From the NCBI GenBank assembly GCA_037355855.1, contig CM074766.1, forward strand, positions 3,596,001-3,660,000: DNA of 64,000 nt. Reading direction: 5' to 3'. The position numbers and the translations under genes are program-made. Of the stretch, positions 50,592-61,511 are shown piece after piece. Position 1 is the stretch's first letter. Each line of letters starts with the position of its first letter. Below the pieces are notes generated by a model, which was not told where the DNA came from, did no database searches, and saw nothing but the letters and a program-made list of their open reading frames with translations. The stretch is from Pseudo-nitzschia pungens (taxonomy: Eukaryota > Bacillariophyta > Bacillariophyceae > Bacillariales > Bacillariaceae).

Positions 50592-51655
50592 CGCAGGAGC
50601 GCAAGTACTAGTAGAAGACCAAGCAAGACACCGCATCAGATAGCGGGGACAGAATGGCGTGGTACTCCCGTCCTCATGGTGAATGCTGACGTTAGTGTTG
50701 CAGTACTACCAAGACCTGTGGGGACTTGGCCTCTTATGGCGTCCCCTGCTCGAGAGCAAGGAGCTCCTGGGACTTACAAGACTCCATGGAATAAGGTTGT
50801 CAGCAAAAAAAAAAAAAACCATATCCACCCGACCTTCATCCAGCCACGATGCCCCTTCCAGAATCGAGCGGAGCTCAGCATCGGCCATATCAGCAGAAGC
50901 ATCCGCAAGAAGACAGCCCGCAAGCGATTCCCCAAGCGCCTGTGGGCCTATTGCGGAGAGCCGCATGGCTTCCAGCGATCCTACGACGATGGGACGAACG
51001 CCGTTCGGGATGGTACATGGGTACATGCCAGACATATCTCTGTATCAAGCCAATGGTATGATTTCGTCTATTGGATTGACCTAGGACGCTGACTTGGACC
51101 ATGCGGAAGGATGTTTAGCGGAAATGATTGTCACTGAACCCTTACTGCCAGTAAGCACTAACACTGTTAGAGTTGTCACCGAAGCAGACTGGAGAGCCCA
51201 TGACATCGAGAGAGCAATGGGCCCGTTTGAGCAGTCGAATCCAAGAACGGGGACAAGCTTGAGAACACTGATGTTCAGTTTCAAGAGGCATATCCCCAAA
51301 CCCCAGAGGAACTATTTGAGAACCACCGGGATAGTTGGCCAGACGATTCAGCTACCATGGCAGAACCAGAAGCCCTTATTCCAGATGTGGATGAGCTCGT
51401 ACCCTATGGGGACACTTATGATGAGTATATTGGTAACAACGTGATGATCCAGAAGGGCGACGAACGACTACGGTGTGTTGTGAAGAATCGCTCTGCTGAT
51501 CTTAATGGCAATCCGATTGGCAAGAGGAATGATAACCCTATCCTCGATACCCGAATGTATGACTTGCAGCCTACTGATGGTACGGTGGAGCAGTACACTG
51601 CAAATATCATTGCTGAGAGCATGTTCAGTTCTACCAAGGAGCCCTCAGTATAAGG
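50592..51655 (+). pseudogene. C2 integrase and linker remnants
   Basis: Corresponds to C1 at about 23400-24120 and on into the linker. REQGAPGTYKTPWNKVVSK is followed by an A12 run that breaks the frame, then FQNRAELSIGHISRSIRKK, then frame-shifted TPFGMVHGYMPDISLYQ, and finally YDEYIGNNVMIQKGDERLR and NPIGKRNDNPILDTRMYDLQ to a stop near 51653. Several frame changes and deletions mean it makes no integrase. Confidence 0.75.
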
Positions 51656-52852
51656 ACGCGTCAAGGAATGTACAACAGAGTGCGATGCCAATGCTACGCA
51701 AACATACCAAGGAGCCGCTACTGGAGTGGCATGTTACAGTTGGCGTGTCACAGCTCTGTACGGCGATTCATTGAAGACTCGCGGGGACAAAGTTGATGTT
51801 ATCCAAGAAACAAGCCTGTATATGTGAAATGATACCGATACGGGGACATGCTGTCCCTGTTACAGGTTGAATACTAGTAGGCTGAACAATGGAAGCGCAA
51901 CGGAATTGCTTGCAACATGAAAGATAGCGGCGTTGCGCACAGAACAGACGATTACAAGCAGCATCGAAGTTGACACGAGACGGGCAGCTAGTCGAGCGCA
52001 TGGTAAATGCTCGTACGAAATGTAAGACATAGCAGCGCCTCAGGTACTTCGGATGATGTTGAATGGCTACGACGATCCAATCGCCACGAGTTACTCTACG
52101 GATGACGCTGACGCCAATCGCCACGAGTTACTCTACGGATGGGACTGACGCCGATTGCTACGAGTTACTCTACAATTGACGCTGGTTCCCACGAATTGTT
52201 ACTCTATGGACGGCGCCAACCTCTACGATAGATTGGATGTATCGATTGAATGTATCGATCGAAGAATATTCAATTCAGTCTAACGCGAGGACCGAACTAT
52301 TCAGTCCAGAGACCAGTATTGAAAATGTGGCATCGAAATTGTTATGTTCGATACCATGAACACAGAACTGCTGTTCCGGGGACAACCAAACGATTGAATC
52401 GGCCAACCCTATTACAGGAGCGGCATGGTCTTGAATATACGATCTACGAATCAGGAGCTGCTGTTTGAAAGCCAGTACTACAGGACAAGCGGCACGATGC
52501 ACGATTCGAGATTGACGACAACCAGTTAAACGATAGCCGACAAGAAGTGACAAGCGATCCCATGCAGAATATTGTAACAGTTGCACTGTTTTGGGGACGA
52601 CAGCTTGCTCACGATCGAACGAATGAACGAGTTGCAGAAGCAGCGCGTTTTGGATCTATGGTGACAGTTCGACAAGCATCCCTACGAAGACTGAGTGAAC
52701 AGTGGCAGTTATACTGTTCCGGGGACAGCTTGCTCACGATTGAACAAACTGAACAGGAAGCAGCGCGCTTCGAATCTCGAATTATGTCCAAGCAGGACAT
52801 GAGCTGGACGAACAGTCGGATGTGCAAGAACAGCTGAATCGACCTCTCAGCC
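51656..52852 (+). other. C2 interior, short duplicated segments
   Basis: No gene. GCCACGAGTTACTCTACGGAT-like units recur three times at 52079-52175 (unit core CACGAGTTACTCTACGGATG). A segment starting GGGGAC, then AGCTTGCTCACGATTGAAC, then GAAGCAGCGCG recurs at about 52590-52650 and 52720-52770. GGGGAC occurs unusually often. RT is missing where C1 would have it. Confidence 0.6.
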
Positions 52853-53035
52853 GAGTCATGGTAACCACGACGAGTCTGTTATCAAAAATATCACCAGGCC
52901 GGAGAGTCCATGCAACAAGAAACATAACAGCTTTCCTTACCACAAGGCGTGCGAGTCTATTGCTGCTGGCACAACCCGAATTGCAAGGGAGCTTGACGAG
53001 ACCAATATTGCTGACTTATTCATCAAACTGTTGAA
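52853..53035 (+). pseudogene. C2 RNase H tail remnant
   Basis: Matches the end of C1 pol (about 33955-34140): in one frame KNITRPESPCNKKHNS, then CESIAAGTTRIARELDETNI, then LFIKLLNGPALKAHCARCM and a stop. The catalytic part is absent. Confidence 0.8.
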
Positions 53036-53824
53036 TGGTCCAGCTTTGAAAGCCCACTGCGCTCGATGCATGTAATAATTGCCCCAGCTGCACTATTTGA
53101 GGTACTTTGATCTATGGCAAGCAGTGTGGATGCAATCTGTTATTTCGACGTCCCGGGTACAATGGTTCCGGGGACCGTAATGCGATTTCGATTTTCGAAA
53201 GCAGCAGATTTCGATTACGGATTTCGATTACGATTTTATCGACCGCTTCGATTTCGATTACAAGTTCTTCAATCGTTACGATTTCGATTACGAATGGTTC
53301 AAGCGCAACAGATTCGATTTCGATTGCAACCTTATTCCGATTGCAACTTTGTTTCGGACGCAATCCTTTCGGGCGCAATCTATTTCGAACGCAACCTCTT
53401 TTCGAGCGCTTCGATCTTTGACTATATTCCGTTTCGATCCGACCTGATCTTATGTTATATGTTATGTATTTGGGAGTCTCCGGTACACCGGTTCCGGGGA
53501 CTATAAACTTGAAAGACAATAGGCTGATTGATCTGTCCTTGTATGTGTCAAGGAATCGGACCAAGGGCAAAACGTCCTGTGGTCCAACCCCCTTTTTTTT
53601 TGAACTACGAATCAGCCGGGCCTCTGATAGAAGAACTGCAATATTTGGTGCAGTTTGATCTCTGACAAGTTATATGGAAGCATCCCTGAATTCTGTTATG
53701 ATCCATCCAAGTGTCCTGGTACAACAAGCAAGAGTATTGGTGTCCCCCTGGGAGTATCTGTTTCCGGGGACTGGTATAGTTGCTCAGTTGCTCATACAGG
53801 ACCACTGGCATGAATCACGGGGAC
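53036..53824 (+). other. C2 3' untranslated region
   Basis: The same organisation as C1 34158-34854: GATTTCGATTTCGATTACGA-type array at about 53170-53430, then CCGGGGACTATAAACTTGAA, ending with CACGGGGAC at the LTR. Confidence 0.7.
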
Positions 53825-54739
53825 TATGAAGATATTCATGGTGGTGCTATGATCTGTGCTAGCAAGGCTCCTGTGTAGAAGGGCTACTGGGTCTACAGTC
53901 AGCAACACCCAGTAACTGACTAACAGGTGCTGAGCTGAATGCTAGAGCTGTGTGCTAATTGCTAGCATACAGGCTCAGCAACAGGCTTAGCAACAGGCTT
54001 AGCAACAGGCTTAGCAACAGGCTTAGCAGCAGGCTTAGCAGCAGACCTATCCTGTCTAGTATTGCTAGCAGAGTTTACTAGGGTCGCCGCGTACGATTTG
54101 TACCAATCGTACGTACCCCGAGTAAAGCACCTTTATGGTGTAGCTAAATGCTACAGGGTTAGGGATGCTAAGGCTACGAGATACTGGAAGATGCTAACCT
54201 ACCATGATACCAATGCTAAGATATGATGCTACCGCCGGGGTCGGGTCATTGGTGTACAATATGTACCATGACCGCATACCCGGCCCAAACAGTTACCCAA
54301 CGCGCTAGCATACGATCCGGTCTAATTAATCGGAGATACCTACGATACTCCGATACGGTACGCTACTCGTAGGATACAGTACCAGAGCTACAGGAGTTCT
54401 GTTATTATACGAGTTAGCGAATCGATGTCACGATACACGATACAGAGCTGAGCGCTTTGGCTCAGCTCCCTTTTATTCACTCTTTCTTTTATGCTCTAAA
54501 ATAAACACACCTATCATGCCCTCCTTTCGATCGATTCCGATGTACCTCTAGGGAAGTGCCTTGTATTGCTTGAGCGTATGCAATAGACCTTGAACAGTCC
54601 ACTGTAGACTCACGATTTGCCAGGACTTTATGTATTATTATTGTTAAGGCTTTTCCTTATTTACAGACCAGTACGAGTCGAACTTATCTACAAGCCGATT
54701 AAGTTCCCAGAAGATCGCTGACGAGCGAATATCAACACA
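53825..54739 (+). repeat. 3' LTR of C2
   Basis: 915 bp. I found no difference from the 5' LTR in the blocks compared side by side. Followed by ATGT and then by the rest of the G2 leader. Confidence 0.95.
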
Positions 54740-54843
54740 ATGTACCACTGGATAATTAGTATCCGGATAAAGATACTAGGTTAAGAATTATAATCAATTC
54801 AAAGAATTGACAATGGTGGTCGTGTAATCGACTGTAATTACAG
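54740..54843 (-). other. G2 leader, LTR-proximal part, with 12 bp palindrome
   Basis: The palindrome CTGTAATTACAG at 54832-54843 abuts the 5' LTR with no spacer, in the position of a primer-binding site. No TGG tRNA site is visible. The rest of the leader lies at 44766-45547. Confidence 0.7.
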
Positions 54844-55204
54844 TGTCGTATCTCTGGAAACCAGAAAGAACGACCGAAGATAAACAAGAAGATAAAAATA
54901 GTATGTTTGATAATTTGTAGAATTAAGAATTATGATTGAAATTAACTAAAAGATAAAATAGAATGTTTCTCGTACACGTGTTGTTTTATCTTGATAGAAA
55001 TCTGATTAAAACAAACAGACATAGAGAAGCTCGGAATGGTCTTGAAGAACATAAAGAACAGTTCTTCAAGAACCTAAAAGTCATAGAGAACCTGAGATAA
55101 GGACATTGGTCATAGAGAACCTTGAAGTTGATAGAAACATTGTTTTGTTTCTTAAATTATAAATAGTTTGTTTCTTGTGTGTCGTAGTTTTGGGACATAC
55201 GACA
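54844..55204 (-). repeat. 5' LTR of G2
   Basis: 361 bp, TGTCGTAT to ATACGACA on the plus strand. It differs from 39841-40198 by a CAAGAAG/GAAG length change and one base near the end. Followed by the AGTTA duplication. Confidence 0.95.
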
Positions 55205-55209
55205 AGTTA

Positions 55210-55584
55210 TGATGTACCGGGAATAAATTATAATGGATCACGTTTACCATATTGGATCACGTCGAGTGACAGCATCTTTGCTTCTTTTTGCAATTTCTCC
55301 TTGCATACACCACCTCTGTTCAAAGTAAAGACATCCTCTGTTAGCTAACACTCTACTCTACAATGCTCTATATTCACTTTTAAACAACCTTGCTTCCTCT
55401 TCCCTTAGTAAGCTCCCGAATACAGAAATTGGGCTGAAAATTGTGTGTTTTCGAGTGACAGCATCGAGCCGGCATGGTTTTTTGGCTTGCGCACACATTG
55501 CACGCAGAGGACATATACCCCTTCCGTTACTAATAGTGACGTAAACCGTCCATAAAAAGAACATGATAATAATATTATTATGAT
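55210..55584. other. Intergenic, no gene seen
   Basis: GAGTGACAGCATC occurs twice (about 55264 and 55454). Otherwise nothing recognisable. Confidence 0.4.
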
Positions 55585-57085
55585 TTATACCGACACGATG
55601 ATCCCGGTCTTTCAGGAATGCAGGGAACCAAATACATCATGATGATCCTGGTCTTTCGTGCGTGAGCTGCAATTGATTGACGTTCTTGTTGTTGTTGCTG
55701 CTGCAATTGATCGACAAGGAGTGGAGAGAACCAAATGCATGATGATCTTGGTCTTTTGGGAATGCAGAGAATCAAATACATGATGATTGCTGTGATCTTT
55801 CTTCGGGAATGCAGGGAACCAAGTACACAATGATCCCGGTCTTTTGGGAATGCAGGTACACAAATACAGGATGATCCCCGTCTTTCGGGATACAACAACA
55901 CGATGATCCTGGTCTTTCGGGAATGCCAGTACACAAATAGTACATGATGATCCTGGTCTTTCAGGAATGCTGAGAAACAATGACACGATGATCCTGGTCT
56001 TTTGGGAATGCCGGTAAACAAATACATGACAATCCTGGTCTTTCGGGAATGCAGGGAACCAAATACATAATGATCCTGGTCTTTCGCGAGTGCCAGTACA
56101 CAAATAGTACACAATGATCCCGGTCTGTCAGGAATGCAGAGAAACAATGACACGATGATCCCGGTCTTTCGGGAAGAATGCCGAGGAACAACGACGCGCT
56201 GATCCCAGTCTTACAGGAATGCAGGGAACCAAATACATGATGAACCCGGTCTTTCGTGAGTGGAGAGAAACAATTACACGATGATTCCGGTCTTTCAGGA
56301 GTGTACGGAAAGAAATACAAGATGATCCCAGTCTTTTGTGAGTGCAGGGAACCAAATACATGATGATCCCAGTCTTTCTTGAGTGCCAGTACACAAATAC
56401 ATGATGATCCCGGTCTTTCGGGAATGTAGAGAGACAACAACATGATGATCCTAGTCTATCGGGAATGCAGAGAAACAACGACACGATGATTCTGGTATTT
56501 TGCAAGCGCCGCCAGGGAACCAAATAAATGATGATCCCAGTCTTTTGTGAGTGCAGGGAACCAAACACATGATGATCCCGGTCTTTTGTGAGCGCCGACA
56601 GGGAACCAAATACATGATGATCCTGGTGTTTCGGGAATGCAGAGAAACAACAGCACGATGATCCCGGTCTTTCGGGAATGCAGAGAACCAAATGCATGAT
56701 GATCCTGGTCTTTCGGGAATGATCCTGGTCTTTTGGGAATACGGAGAGACAACAACAGGATGATCCCGGTCTTTCAGGAATGCAGAGGAACAATGACGCG
56801 CTGATCCCAGTCTTACAGGAATGTAGGGAACCAAAAACATAATGATCCCGGTCTTTCGTGAGTGCAGGGAAACAATTACACGATGATCCCGGTGTTTTGT
56901 GAATGTAGGGAAACAATTACACGATGATGAAACCCCATCAAGCGACGGCAGAGAATCAAGTACACGATGATCCCGGTCTTTCGGGAATGCCGGTACACAA
57001 ATAGTACATGATGATCCCAATCTTTCGAGAATGCAGGGAACCAAATACATGATGATCCTAGTCTTTCGGGAATGCAGGGTAACAA
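55585..57085. repeat. 41 bp minisatellite, about 1.5 kb
   Basis: Some 35 imperfect units built on GATGATCCCGGTCTTTCGGG, then AATGCAGGGAACCAAATACA. Variants alternate (GAGAAACAATGACAC, GGTACACAAATAGTACA), giving a mosaic order. Long open frames on the minus strand, of the form HSRKTGIIMYLVPCIPERPG, arise from the repeat and are not called as genes. Confidence 0.95.
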
Positions 57086-57566
57086 GAAGTTGTATAACTG
57101 GAAATTATGAGCTCTTATCGTTCTATCGATCTAAACATGTGTTCTCTCTCTTTTACATGGTCGCTCGCGATAAGTGTGTATGTTGCTCAATTGTTTATCT
57201 TCTTCAGTTAATACTTCAACTGTGTTCTTTGGATGTGTTCTTTGGATACTTCAATATCTTGCGCACCTCTGGGCGCGCCGCGCGGTACTGTTGCACGGCT
57301 TCTTTCTGTTTCTATGCGCGGTACTGTTGCGCTGCGCGGTACTGTTGCGCTGTCTTTCTGTTTTCTATGCGCGATACTGTTGCGCAGTTTCTGTTTCTTA
57401 TTACTTAACAACCTTGTTCTGTGTTGTTCCCTCCTTAATATGTGCTGTAAGGGTTCTAGAATGGGAAACACAGAATGGCTGAGGCACATATTATTGTTTC
57501 ATGATTAAAATGTTTTTCTTATGTAATTCTTTTTGCACTTATCTTATTTGGTCATGAATTCTTTGA
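57086..57566. other. 3' flank of C3, possible 3' LTR region
   Basis: No gene. GCGCGGTACTGTTGCGCTG-type words repeat at 57278-57390. On the minus strand, TTAAGGAGGGAAC (about 57431-57443) could be the polypurine tract of C3, placing a 3' LTR between roughly 57085 and 57430. The partner LTR is outside the window, so this cannot be confirmed here. Confidence 0.4.
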
Positions 57567-60500
57567 CTAGGCTGTGGAAGGCTGTCTGTCCCAAAGGCTT
57601 GGTGCATAGTTATCTTGGGATCTGATGTGATTGACAGAGATGACCTTTCCTGCTTGGTTCTCGCGCACAAAGTGGTATGCCAAGGCAATTGATTTCTTAT
57701 TCAAGGAGCTTGCAGGGTTGGTTGAATTCAGCACAACACTTTTGTTATCCACATAAATATCTGCTGGCTTGGTGATGGAAACTCCCATGGATCTCAAGTG
57801 GTATCTCAATCTGATTGCCAATGCCACTGCATCCTTCAAAGCTGTAAACTCAGCGCCGAAGGTACTGGTGTGAACTGAGGTCTGGCGTTTGGATTTCCAG
57901 TACACCGGTGTGGATCCAACAAATGCAATAAGTCCTGTAATGCTTCTGCCTGTTACCAAATCATGGGCATGATCACTGTCACAAAAGATTGTAATCTGCA
58001 ATTCTTTTACCTTTGCAATCGGGAACATAGGATCAAGCTCCTCCTTGTAATACTTGTATTGGTGAGTGAAATCCTCCATCCTTGTTGGTTCTTCATTTGT
58101 TGTTGTTCGAGGGGGTCTTGGATCAACGACTAGTCCTTTGTTCTTGTACTTTTTGAGATATCCAAGTATGTATCTTGCCATTTCAAGGTGGTTCTTCCTG
58201 GGACTTGCTGAAAATCTGGATAAGGAAGATACTGCATATGTGATATCAATTCTCCCGGTCAACACCACCCATTGGCATAAACCTATAATATGTTGGAACT
58301 CCTTGTGCTCTGTTACATCCAGGAATTCCGATGTATCCAGTTCTGGTCTGCAATCTGGATGCATGGGGACATGATTTGGATGAAGAGTGATTCCATGCTT
58401 GATTTCATACTTCCTTAGGACTTCTGTAATGTAAGATCCAGAATTGAGAAGAATCCTGCCATCCTTGATTTGTCTCACACTTGTTCCAAGATAGTACTGT
58501 GGCTTTTCTTCAATATTTCTCAAGGCAAATTCTTGTTCAATGAGTGCGATCCAGTTCTCAGGTTTCTTTGCAACAACAATCAAATCATCCACATTAGTTG
58601 CAATGTAACAATACCCTTCCCCTTCAGGCTCTGGCTGCATCCATAGGTCGGGATCTGCGCGCGATGGTCTGAACCCTAAACCTGCAAGTGTATCTGCAAA
58701 GAAATCCATGTACGCTCTGCTGCTTCCAGCAAGACCATACAAAGCACGTTATACTTCGACTTTGCAACCCTTGTTTTTGCCAAAAACATCATCTGCCCAA
58801 CACCATACCTTCTCTTGGTTAGGGGCTGTAGGAAATGCATTTCCCACATCTGCTGTCATGAGATCAAGCTTCTGATGCTGCGCAATTAGGAATAACAAGA
58901 ATACAGAGAGACTGTCCACTTGGCTTGAATAAGTGTTGACGTGGCTGGAATCAACCAAATGCCCTCCTGCAACCAATCTAGATTTGTATCTTCGGTCTTC
59001 ACTCTTGACATCCCAGATCATTTTGAGCTTGACTTCTTGCCATCCTTCAGATTCTGGGAATTCTGTTGCCGGATCATGGAATTTGAAACACTCCAATCTC
59101 TCCAAGTTTTCCATCTCCTTGTCAATGCTCTCTTGCCATTTCTTATTTCCAGCTTCCAGGTCAAACTGCACACATTGCTGATAGGTGTTTGGAATCTTGA
59201 TGCCAAATTTCTCTCTTTGCTTCTTTGCTGCCAACCGTTGGTTTCTGGATAACAATCTTTTCTTTTTCTTGCTTGGATTTTGGATGGCTCTCCGGAGTTT
59301 CTTTGGAAGTTTAATATGACTGGTCTTGCTATGGACTTGAGACATTTGCTGAACCCTCCTCATCCTGCGCACAATGTCACTGTTTTCCTTCAGGATTGAG
59401 TCAGCCCATGTACCCAATGGTCCACTTGAACGCCTGCTGCTGTTTTCGACGATGTACATCTTGATGTATTTGGCACAAGCAACTGGTTGGTCTTTTTGCA
59501 AAACTGTGAGTGGGATGTCCATTACGACAGTTCCCACATCAGTGACAAACTGAGCCTTGAAAATCAACATCCCTTCTTGCCAATGGTGGTTCAGAATCTT
59601 TCTAAATTCACTGTTCAAGTTCTTGTCAGTGCTTTCAAGGATATCCAGGTGAGACTCTGCATTGTTGGTGCAATCCAAATCTTTTGGTAGGGCTTCTTCT
59701 TCGTCAGGTTCAGCATCTTCTTCTTCAGTTGCATCATCCAAATCATCTTGGTCTTCCAGATCATCTGTTTTGTCATCCTTGGTTTCCAAATTTTGTTCCA
59801 GAAAAGTCTCCAAATTGCTCATGGAATGTTCCATGCCTTTTGGATCATCTGCAAATTCCTCCCCCGAAACCAGGATGGGCACTTCATCGGTGCTTTCAAT
59901 GATAGTCCTTTCCTTCTCAGCAACAGTCAGTTCAAATCTGGCAGCATTGGAGTCATCATTGAGGACTTCCTTTTCAGTTCCAATATTCTCCCTCCTGGTG
60001 GTTCTGACAACTGAGCGCATGAGGATCTGGCGCTTTGTTTTCTTGGTATCTGGTTCGGTCAAAATGTAGTAGGTCATGGCGTCACCACAGGAATCAGCGA
60101 AAGCTAAAAATCTCCCCTTCAACATGCTATCCTTGGGCGTCTTGTTCTGGGGTTGATAATACCAAATAGGCTCATAGAAATGGAAGTGCAGGTGTGAGAT
60201 ATCAGGGGTCCATCCATTCGAGACTTCGGATGGGGTTTTCCAATTCAAAGATGCACGCGAGCAAACATTGTTGACTTGACAAACCCATTTTGCACACCAA
60301 TGCGCCAAAGATTTAGGGGCTTTGAACATCGCCAAGCAATTAGAAATCATCTTGCTGAGTCTTCCCCATTCAGGTTCAGCTGGATTTTGGTGGTGATAGT
60401 GTGGTTGGCTTGTCCTGGACCTTGTGCTCACTCTAGCTTCTCTCAATACTTCACTCCATTTGACGCCAGTTTCTGCTTGAGCGTTGTCACTAATCATTGT

Positions 60501-60583
60501 ATCTGGCGCACCATGCTCCCTGAGATAATCCTTCAAAGCAGTGGTACCTTGTGACACTGTCTTTAATGGGTGAAAAGACCACT
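57567..60583 (-). pseudogene. C3 Pol, 3' part (integrase end, RT, RNase H)
   Basis: Continues the integrase with TMISDNAQ and EPEWGRLSKM (second and third catalytic acids), then a long acidic linker, then RT (KLMIWDVKSEDRRYKSRLVA; LMTADVGNAFPTAP). An in-frame TAA at 58749-58751 stops it just before RALYGLAGSS. Beyond the stop the same frame continues through the RT active-site region, where the usual YVDD reads NVDD (58584-58595), and RNase H (IFCDSDHAHDLVTGRSITG; IYVDNKSVV) to 57567. The linker segment FKAQFVTDVGTVVMDIPLTV may be the counterpart of the chromo-like module in C1. Confidence 0.85.
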
Positions 60584-60587
60584 TCTT

Positions 60588-61511
60588 TGCGTTGATATTC
60601 GCTCGTCAGCGATCTTCGGGGAACTTGATCGTAGAACTTAATCGACTTGTACTGCGAACTAAAAAATAGGGGAAAGCCTTAACAATAACAACATGTATAT
60701 CCCTGGCAAAGGGTGAGTCTACAGTGGACTGTTCAAGGTCTATTGCATACACTTAGGCAATACAAGGCACTTCCCTAGAGGTACATCGGAATCGGTCGTA
60801 AGGGGAGGGCATGATAGGCATTTAATTTAGAGTGAAACATAAAGAGTGAATGAAAGGGAGCTGAGCCAAAGCGCTCAGCTCTGTATCGTATCGTGACAGC
60901 GCTCCGATAACTCGTATAATAACAGGGCTCTGTAGCTCTGGTACTGTATTCTACGGGTAGCGAATCGGAGTAGCGTAGCGTAGCTTTGCTTAATTATATC
61001 CAATCGTGTGCTAGCTCGCTTATGCTAGCACGTTTGGTAACTGTTTGGGCCGGGTATCCGGTCATGGTACATATTATACACCAATGACCCGACCCCGGCG
61101 GTAGCATAGTATCTTAGCATGGTATCATGGTAGGCTAGCACCTTCCAGTATCTCGCAGCTTTAGCAACCTTAACCCTGTAGCATTTAGCTACACCATAAC
61201 AGTGCTATACTCGGGGTACGTACGATTGGTACAAATCGTACGCGGCGACCCTAGTAAATTCTGCTAGCATCCATACTAGACAGGATAGGTCTGTTGCTAA
61301 GCCTGCTGCTAAGCCTGCTGCTAAGCCTGCTGCTAAGCCTGTTGCTAAGCCTGTTGCTAAGCCTGTTGCTAACCATTTAGCACACAGCTCTAGCACTCAG
61401 CCCAGCACCTGTTAGTCAGTTACTGGAGGCTGCTGCCTGTAGCCTCAGTACACTCTCCTACACAGGAGCCTTAGCACAGATCATACTAGCACCACCTTGA
61501 ATATCTTCATA
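60588..61511 (-). repeat. Solo C-family LTR in C3
   Basis: 924 bp, minus orientation, TATGAAGATATTC (61511) to AATATCAACGCA (60588), with seven or so CAGGCTTAGCA-type units. Flanked by TCTT at 60584-60587 and 61512-61515, an exact 4 bp target duplication, and with C3 coding sequence on both sides. It is diverged from the C1 and C2 LTRs. A full element probably inserted here and was lost by LTR-LTR recombination. Confidence 0.95.

Larger units (their letters stand above)
45548..54739 (+). mobile_element. Copia element C2, scrambled and lacking reverse transcriptase
   Basis: Both LTRs are 915 bp (45548-46462 and 53825-54739) and look identical on reading. The target duplication ATGT is exact (45544-45547 and 54740-54743). 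The interior shares the C1 leader, gag start and 3' end. Between them it is a patchwork: gag N-terminus fused to the pol linker, then protease, pre-integrase and integrase remnants in wrong or broken frames, then short duplicated pieces, and only the last part of RNase H. No RT is recognisable. Identical LTRs around a defective interior imply that the element moved recently with proteins supplied by another copy. Confidence 0.9.
39841..55204 (-). mobile_element. Ty3/gypsy element G2, split by copia C2
   Basis: The minus-strand element lies between LTRs at 39841-40198 (3') and 54844-55204 (5'). The flanking 5 bp duplication AGTTA is exact (39836-39840 and 55205-55209). Without the C2 insertion and one copy of its target duplication it would be about 6.2 kb. 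Pol and gag are open but in different frames. The LTRs differ by one 3 bp indel and one substitution near the end, as far as I can see, so the insertion is recent and C2 is more recent still. Confidence 0.9.

Noticed and set aside
55578..57085. Frames of 160-260 codons with repeated HSRKTGII peptides
   Set aside because: The repeat unit is mostly near 41-42 bp and lacks stops in some frames, so long frames appear by construction.
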